Origin: Bimastos eiseni
Taxonomy: Eukaryota; Annelida; Clitellata; Crassiclitellata; Lumbricidae
DNA: 64,000 bases
Assembly (NCBI GenBank): GCA_959347315.1
Contig: OY365806.1
Location: 24,008,900-24,072,899 of the forward strand
Direction: 5' to 3'
The position numbers and the translations under genes are program-made. The notes beneath the pieces are model-generated. The model was not told where the DNA came from. It saw only the letters and a list, made by a program, of their open reading frames with translations, and searched no databases. Below are positions 60,101-64,000 of the stretch, piece after piece. Numbering within the stretch: the first letter of the stretch is position 1; each line of letters begins with the position of its first letter.

Positions 60101-63100
60101 AGACAAGGCACAGCGGAATTCAAGAGTGACAGCGATGCAAAGATGGAACCAACACTTGTTGCATCCATGAGAGACGATGAATTTGCACCAACGTCTCAGA
60201 AACAAGACAATTCGGAATTCAAGAGTGACAGTGATGCAAAAATGGAACCAACAATGGTTGCATCCATGAGAGACGATGAATTTACACCAACGTCTCAGAG
60301 ACAAGAGAATTCAGAATTCAAAAGTGACAGCGACGTAAAGATAGAACCAACAATGGTTGCATCCATGAGAGACGATGAATTTGCACCAACGTCTCAGAGA
60401 CAAGAGAATTCGGAATTCAAAAGTGACAGCAATGCAAAGATGGAACCAACAATGGTTGCATCCATGAGAGACGATGAATTTGCACCAACGTCTCAGAGAC
60501 AAGGTACAGCGGAATTCAAGAGTGACAGCGATGCAAAGATAGAACCAACAATGGTTGCATCCATGAGAGACGATGAATTTGCACCAACGTCTCAGAGACA
60601 AGGCAAAGCGGAATTCAAGAGTGACAGCAATGCAAAGATGGAACAAACAATGGTTGCATCCATGAGAAACGATGAATTTGCACCAACGTCTCAGAGACAA
60701 GGCACAGCGGAATTAAAGAGTGACAGCAATGCAAAGATGGAACCAACAATGGTTGCATCCATGAGAGACGATGAATTTGCACCAACGTCTCAGAGACAAG
60801 GCACAGCGGAATTCAAGAGTGACAGCAATGCAACGATAGAACCAACAATGGTTGCATCCATGAGAGACGATGTATTTTCACCAACGTTTCAGAGACAAGG
60901 CAAAGCGGAAATCAAGAGTAACAGCGATGCAAGGAAAAATTCATTCGGTCGTTCTGTGTCAGACCCTGAATCAGCTACAGTTATGCACGATCAACTTCAA
61001 TTAGAGGACGAAAATGAGCACTGGTGTAAAGCACAAGGCAGGTCAATACCAGACATGCAAACTCTGTTGGAATATGCGAAAGAAACTGTTAATACGTCCG
61101 TCGCGCATACGTCTAAAAGACAGGACTTCCCGCACAGCCTTGTCAGAGGAAGCAGCGTGGGTACATTCATCTCTGAAGAAAGAGACCTGGATGACGAGAG
61201 GTCGTTGACGGTGGAAACCAGATTGCACGATAACAGCAGTTCCGTTGACGACGACGAAGGTGCCTTGGTTAAGAAAGAAGCATCGCCAGATAAAGTCATG
61301 TTCCTTTCTCAACAAGGCAATCAAATGATAACTGAAGCAAGTATTCAATACAAGAAGCAAGCTGATGAATCACTTGTTAGTTTTGAAAGAAACGATAATC
61401 TGCCTCTAGGCAGAAATATTATTGAAGGCAAGGCATCAGAAAATTTCAAATCATCTGTGAAGATTGAAACATTGAGAGAACGTACTACCGAAGGTGCAAG
61501 CAAATGCCAGAACGATAGCGCGGTTGTGTACTCGTCAGTGGCGAAACAAACCGATCCAGTTAGATGCTACGTCGTTCCAGAAGACGAAAGAACTGATGTC
61601 TTCGATGATAAATTATCCAAGAGGGCGGATAATGTGGGTTCCGAGTTGCAGATTTCTGTGGTGAAAGAGGAGCTGGGATCCGATCAAGAGCTGTTCACCT
61701 GGCACGAATATGCCGAACTGCACTCTATTTTCAGACAGTTTCCCGATGGAGATGAACTGACACGGTTTGCTGGCGAGACCGTGGACTTGTCTTTGCTGCC
61801 ATCCACCTGGATCTGGAACGGCTCTAGATTCATGCACTACACGTCGACAGTCAACAAGGAAGGCACCATCCACTTTCCAGACCCACGTCTGTGTCGCAGC
61901 ATCAGTTGTCCAATGCAACAAGACGCGTTCACTCTGGTTGATGGCGCGCGTCTACGGCGCCATTCTCTGTTGTCAGCGCTCGAAAGACTTCAACTAAGCT
62001 GTATGGCCGAAAAGGAAGCGCTCATCGAAATCAAAGCTCTGCGAAGCAGAATTCAAGCAAGCCGTTCGCCTGCAAATGAAGACCTCGTCAAGGTCAAAGC
62101 CTTGCTAATTGAAATTCAGAAAAGCAGTCCGATTTGGGAAGAAGCACATATCCAAGCCAAAGCTCTCTTAGGAAAAATCTTGGTAAGCCTTTCACACGAG
62201 AAAGAAGAATGTAGTGCGTTGCCAAGCGAAATTCAGCAAAGCAAATTGCTAGGAGAACAGTATTTCATTGAATGCAATGCATTGCGAAGTGAACTCCAGG
62301 TCAGAGATTTATCAGAAGAGGAAGTTCTTGTTCAAGATGACATGCAAGAACATGAGATCCAGCCAAGAAAAACAGTAGAACAAGAGGATTTCATTGAATG
62401 CAGTGCGTTGCGAAGCGATCTCCAAGTCAGGAATTCATCTGAAGTGAAAGATCTTGTCCAAGACAGCACGCAAGAACAGGCGATCCAGCTAAGCAGAACG
62501 TTAGAAGAAGAAGAACAAGATTTCATTGAATGCAGTGCATCGCGAAGCGATCTAAAGGTCAGGAATTCATCTGAAGTGAAAGCAGATCTTGTCCAAGATG
62601 ACTTGCAAGAACATGAGATCCAGCCAAGAAAAACATTAGAACAAGAGGATTTCATTGAATGCAGTGCGTTGCGAAGCGATCTCCAAGTCAGGAATTCATC
62701 TGAAGTGAAAGCAGATCTTGTCCAAGATAAAATGCAAGAACATGATCTCCGGCAAAGCAGAACGTTAGAAGAAGAAGATTTCATTGAATGCAGTGCGTCG
62801 CGAAGCGAACTCCGGGTCATGAGTTCATCTGAAGTGAAAGATGGGGTGCAAAATAGAATGCAAGATCATGAGATCCAGCCAAGCAGAACGCTAGAAGAAC
62901 AAGAAGATTTCATTGAATGCAGTGCGTCGCGAAGCGATCTCACAGTCAGGAATTCATCTGAAGTGAAAGCAGATCTTGTCCAAGATAAAATGCAAGAACA
63001 TGATCTCCGGCAAAGCAGAACGTTAGAAGAAGAAGATTTCATTGAATGTAGTGCGTCGCGAAGCGATCTCACAGTCAGGAATTCATCTGAAGTGAAAGCA

Positions 63101-64000
63101 GATCTTGTCCATGATAAAATGCAAGAACATGATCTCCGGCAAAGCAGAACGTTAGAAGAAGAAGATTTCATTGAATGTAGTGCGTCGCGAAGCGAACTCC
63201 AGGTCATGAGTTCATCTGAAGTGAAAGATGGGGTTCAAAATAGAATGCAAGATCATGAGATCCAGCCAAGCAGAACGCTAGAAGAACAAGAAGATTTCAT
63301 TGAATGTAGTGCGTCGCGAAGCGATCTCACAGTCAGGAATTCATCTAAAGTGAAAGATGGTGTTCAAAATAGAATGCCTGATCATGAGCCAAACAGAACG
63401 TCAGAACAAGAAGATTTCATTGAATGCAGTGCATCGCGAAGCGATCTCCAGGTCAGGAGCTCATCTGCAGAGAAATATCTTGTCCACGATGAAATGTCGG
63501 AAAATGAGATCCAGCAATGCAGTTCATCTGAAAGCGAAAAACTTAAAGAAAGCAAAACTTGGTCAAGTGACGCTCCGATTAAAAATGATGCAGCCAGAAA
63601 ACGACCGGTTAGTCTAAGTAAACTATCGACTGACCAGAAATTCTCTACCGTTGAGCAAGGCTTCGATCACACCGGTAATGAGTCTGCTCACAGCATCAAT
63701 ACACCGTTTAGTTCTGAGACACCAGTCGCTTCATCAACAAGACATGAACAAACCGGTGAGAGAGGCCCAATAGGAGAGACCGACACTCCTTCAGAATGTC
63801 ACCGGCGACTAAAATCTCGTTCAACTTCTGATGACGATGATGTTGACGGGGCCATCGATGACGTCAGTCGTAAGCAGACGATGACTATCAGAAGCAAAAG
63901 GCCCGCCGTCGTCTGTCTGTTAACCTCCACCGCTGGTAAGAATTTATTCTCACATTATCCGTCAAGGAAATTTAAGTCAAGATTTCTTCAGCTGTCCTAT
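54104..64000 (+). CDS. Giant repeat-rich protein of unknown function, 3' incomplete
   Basis: The frame is open from 54050 to the right edge. I start it at ATG 54104 (GACATGG), giving at least 3,299 codons. I do not recognise the protein. The order of parts is: a basic N-terminal patch with KKKSRKKGFVDFFK (about residues 65-80), nine DQSR repeats (267-302), and three KPRWTKRKP motifs (713, 783, 854). An acidic region follows with repeated FFWNxxxxDE/LFWN motifs (about 1000-1090). Next are a 33-residue repeat array (about 1603-2280) and a better-conserved-looking, less repetitive segment LFTWHEYAELHSIF...DPRLCRSISCP with a helical stretch (about 2529-2670). A 41-44-residue repeat array (2720-3146) comes last. 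It is polar, Ser/Asp/Glu/Lys-rich and probably largely disordered, with no membrane segment or signal peptide. GC is higher than in the flanks, as expected of coding DNA. It may be a large cytoskeletal or scaffold protein, but that is a guess. Confidence 0.8.
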   Translation, partial: MVDADTTAAANVRDYRLQEDDNRSQLSQTSDLWETSGVRMSALCLNVLHDINDAASEYSNSDRDVSTPATKKKSRKKGFVDFFKLSTRRSKSKKNPDTSGLDSDTSKVTKDKATRKIAQHGRDSAPIPPGRKEFSHEEGKKFGRNTEATGGSDFDISANKSATLPPNTREDKQYSDFRKKTKLGTNTAKGTKRPMQRGDTMPPRTDQAADKGRRFTGPLRLLEANIQKMVSNVNRKFPSRDDRGRSIGQVKDGRKAIRDGDEQTSADQSRDQSRDQSRDQSRDQSRDQSRDQSRDQSRDQSIVSKMEEQKARNTNLDLVVRNDPRPVAEKNTAEAEQQEKYPQIGSRKESPVARRSPTASPRGRTQGKVRNNDRSRRGRSAEVPSKKGRRIRRRALSREWILVRTTTTEDTTYFGPYVKKLKHHHSPSDEPIPAKQSNNEIATKGLLSRKGLTKEVPEYRDPAQNDMNNNNDPTDILPTDDSQHWAAGFVDWLQKSGPKFPFSSSDPSPYPAATNNKATEGSFTDLNIPTELEMKTQSAEKTNMDPLSPGQAPIRNERLQKDGSNIFHITPPFSSNPASPNTQNRPIAPDSHIPAVSVVKERDTKNLCLITDTDPLSSIQKPERKEWSAEQDELEAFQTTSYFPHHPTHKHPVATESYFLAMNATPLIPDPDIDNLSPIHSTKRKEGPGDLEMEPEHSIFCGDNERLTSATNKPRWTKRKPPVRSRKESPASVYSNAAEDPMPVTICNERFPKIFSGIPAEREPFDCKLMKRNEAAQTSGPTKPRWTKRKPATRGRRQSPSRGDGDLRNASMFEAASHRSQPFFFGDAAALSGPSPFDVTATNNDDRQLSGQSKPRWTKRKPAARGKRPSQLEGDKPTYFIGDNRNESFNKTGGFLENYDFSGVGGRVPGFAEEVFVGHEPLFHEVSPMFDPVFMNVQGIDEPLFAEVSRQQIESLPLEGILLNDELTFGRYNSPVAGSSQFSADNPRNRFEQEFFWNEQLDDELLPVTPVDDFQITDTPGAFASRSSNDPAFFWNSPVNDESSEFEDRNDASLYGDVEVSDELSASEVIPDENESLLFWNTHANDDPCNIQLVSPDEPSSLHKHAELMHDQPFSDVTDGTNDTPFVQFTDDATRGASVPDNSTARVYSAAKHDRTEMSGDDVQVVGSMNASPLNNAYTENCKDDTMKTFSDQPLPAKRATGSETMEYDHATMGSRIPHLDSEHLSTPSNSSQYQPIDSCNPASDHSSLPSEIMGRWEDKVVSSEDNFSRPDNESNNQQVSVQMRANMPMHESDGNHMLTKRSQPAESVQDQGAVLEGKSPDAVYDKISDEMQVSSLPREDNNSRTEPTTEDSIATTQNDGERQAEQIADGISSLGTQLGVNYRSRSRQSVDGERAARRKESLIDDGRNASPLFKWDSGSGQNSSPRHSASEAQFREWSNRRLLSADDDRSSPMMYFPRRLNVDLPYSDSGYSETEAETLSPCSFRSSLSRADTVTGEEGRYDSIADDDSRFPFHMTDEMRSSWFNLGRSVSEKELVDCFSPDCGLLMGVKAEAPWSLETTDSNSLGLAEESVQDAYQLKEEKCLSSDLGSVDTGILTEKLAMVTTRNDEYASTSQRQDKVESKSDSDAMINSLDTSVSGSEPTNVAAIRNDECASMSHGQGKREFKSDLDATMNSLGTSVSGSEPTTVAAMDNVEFAPTFQRQGNSEFKSDSDATIEPTMVASMRDDEFALTSQRQGNSEFKSDSDATIEPTMVASMRDDEFALTSQRQGTAELKSDSDAKMEPTLVASMRDDEFAPTSQKQDNSEFKSDSDAKMEPTMVASMRDDEYASTSQRQGTAEFKSDSDAKMEPTMVASMRDDEFALTSQRQGTAELKSDSDAKMEPTLVASMRDDEFAPTSQKQDNSEFKSDSDAKMEPTMVASMRDDEYASTSQRQGTAEFKSDSDATIEPTMVVSMRDDEYAPTSQRQGNSEFKSDSDATIEPTMVASMRDDEFALTSQRQGTAEFKSDSDAKMEPTLVASMRDDEFAPTSQKQDNSEFKSDSDAKMEPTMVASMRDDEFTPTSQRQENSEFKSDSDVKIEPTMVASMRDDEFAPTSQRQENSEFKSDSNAKMEPTMVASMRDDEFAPTSQRQGTAEFKSDSDAKIEPTMVASMRDDEFAPTSQRQGKAEFKSDSNAKMEQTMVASMRNDEFAPTSQRQGTAELKSDSNAKMEPTMVASMRDDEFAPTSQRQGTAEFKSDSNATIEPTMVASMRDDVFSPTFQRQGKAEIKSNSDARKNSFGRSVSDPESATVMHDQLQLEDENEHWCKAQGRSIPDMQTLLEYAKETVNTSVAHTSKRQDFPHSLVRGSSVGTFISEERDLDDERSLTVETRLHDNSSSVDDDEGALVKKEASPDKVMFLSQQGNQMITEASIQYKKQADESLVSFERNDNLPLGRNIIEGKASENFKSSVKIETLRERTTEGASKCQNDSAVVYSSVAKQTDPVRCYVVPEDERTDVFDDKLSKRADNVGSELQISVVKEELGSDQELFTWHEYAELHSIFRQFPDGDELTRFAGETVDLSLLPSTWIWNGSRFMHYTSTVNKEGTIHFPDPRLCRSISCPMQQDAFTLVDGARLRRHSLLSALERLQLSCMAEKEALIEIKALRSRIQASRSPANEDLVKVKALLIEIQKSSPIWEEAHIQAKALLGKILVSLSHEKEECSALPSEIQQSKLLGEQYFIECNALRSELQVRDLSEEEVLVQDDMQEHEIQPRKTVEQEDFIECSALRSDLQVRNSSEVKDLVQDSTQEQAIQLSRTLEEEEQDFIECSASRSDLKVRNSSEVKADLVQDDLQEHEIQPRKTLEQEDFIECSALRSDLQVRNSSEVKADLVQDKMQEHDLRQSRTLEEEDFIECSASRSELRVMSSSEVKDGVQNRMQDHEIQPSRTLEEQEDFIECSASRSDLTVRNSSEVKADLVQDKMQEHDLRQSRTLEEEDFIECSASRSDLTVRNSSEVKADLVHDKMQEHDLRQSRTLEEEDFIECSASRSELQVMSSSEVKDGVQNRMQDHEIQPSRTLEEQEDFIECSASRSDLTVRNSSKVKDGVQNRMPDHEPNRTSEQEDFIECSASRSDLQVRSSSAEKYLVHDEMSENEIQQCSSSESEKLKESKTWSSDAPIKNDAARKRPVSLSKLSTDQKFSTVEQGFDHTGNESAHSINTPFSSETPVASSTRHEQTGERGPIGETDTPSECHRRLKSRSTSDDDDVDGAIDDVSRKQTMTIRSKRPAVVCLLTSTAGKNLFSHYPSRKFKSRFLQLSY
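54902..55009 (+). repeat. 12-bp coding repeat (GATCAAAGCAGA), nine copies
   Basis: Encodes (DQSR)9. The only internal variation is CAA/CAG. The frame is kept because the unit is 12 bp. Confidence 0.97.
58910..60945 (+). repeat. 99-bp coding repeat array, 17 regular plus 3 longer degenerate units
   Basis: Each regular unit starts with ATGGTTGCATCCATGAGAGA (MVASMRDDEF), continues with a TSQRQG/TSQKQD segment and then EFKSDSDA(K/T)(M/I)EPT, 33 codons in all. Regular starts are at 59264 + 99k, k = 0-16, with no indels. Three older units precede them, with an extra NSLGTSVSGSEPT stretch in the first two. Two adjacent 297-bp trimers starting at 59363 and 59660 are nearly identical. Confidence 0.97.
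62261..63540 (+). repeat. ~123-132-bp coding repeat array, about 10 copies
   Basis: Each unit contains TTCATTGAATGCAGTGCG (FIECSA), RSDL or RSEL, NSSEVK, then Q(E/D)HE/DL and an E-rich end. Unit lengths vary in multiples of three between about 41 and 44 codons. It lies in the same reading frame as the 99-bp array but is unrelated in sequence. Confidence 0.95.

Noticed and set aside
60089..60700. Minus-strand Cys-rich repeat ORFs (RRWCKFIVSHGCN type)
   Set aside because: They are the complement of the 99-bp coding repeat. The plus frame is open for nearly 10 kb and is the better explanation.
62332..63207. Minus-strand Ser/Cys-rich repeat ORFs
   Set aside because: They are reverse readings of the second coding array.

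Overview
This window is animal nuclear DNA. It has spliced genes with GT-AG introns, non-LTR and LTR retrotransposons, hAT-type DNA transposons, many micro- and minisatellites, and mostly AT-rich spacers. The palindromic octamer TAGGCCTA occurs about 26 times in the non-coding parts, and the gene sequences look deuterostome-like. I infer a marine invertebrate, possibly an echinoderm or relative. The species is not established, and no bacterial or viral genome is present.

Left end (1-10.6 kb): a Ty3/gypsy-type LTR retrotransposon on the minus strand that runs off the left edge. From right to left it shows a putative LTR (about 6312-6640), a 1.2 kb leader, a gag ORF (5081-2394) with two zinc knuckles, a single in-frame TAG in the context TAG CAA TTA, a glutamine-rich linker, an aspartic protease and a reverse transcriptase. 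Beyond it lie a 20-copy 35-bp satellite, a degenerate C-rich repeat field and a perfect 52-bp palindrome.

11-19 kb: two tandem adenylate kinase 1-type genes on the minus strand. Copy 1 (14489-11221) can be assembled as five exons coding 188 residues, but key active-site residues are substituted or deleted. Copy 2 (18850-17603) keeps those residues in its last two exons, but no P-loop exon was found near it. A hAT-like element carrying a second nested MITE sits between them.

19-32.5 kb: mostly repeats. These include LINE 3' ends, two hAT-like non-autonomous elements with 8-bp target duplications, a pyrimidine tract, and a pure (ACTC)n block of about 835 bp followed by (CT)n inside LINE sequence.

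32.7-39.8 kb: a complete eight-exon DNAJB11/ERdj3 gene on the plus strand, coding an ER-lumenal Hsp40 co-chaperone of 359 residues.

40-54 kb: sparse. The main item is a minus-strand single-exon ORF (43009-42512) with the layout of a neuropeptide precursor: signal peptide, one four-cysteine peptide, and an amidation/cleavage site Gly-Lys-Arg. LINE and hAT relics and microsatellites fill the rest.

54.1-64 kb: an uninterrupted plus-strand reading frame of at least 3,299 codons, open at the right edge. It codes a giant, polar, repeat-rich protein of unknown function, with a 99-bp repeat array, a roughly 130-bp repeat array and several shorter repeated motifs.

There is no operon-like cooperation between the genes. 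The two adenylate kinase copies are related by duplication, and the others look independent.
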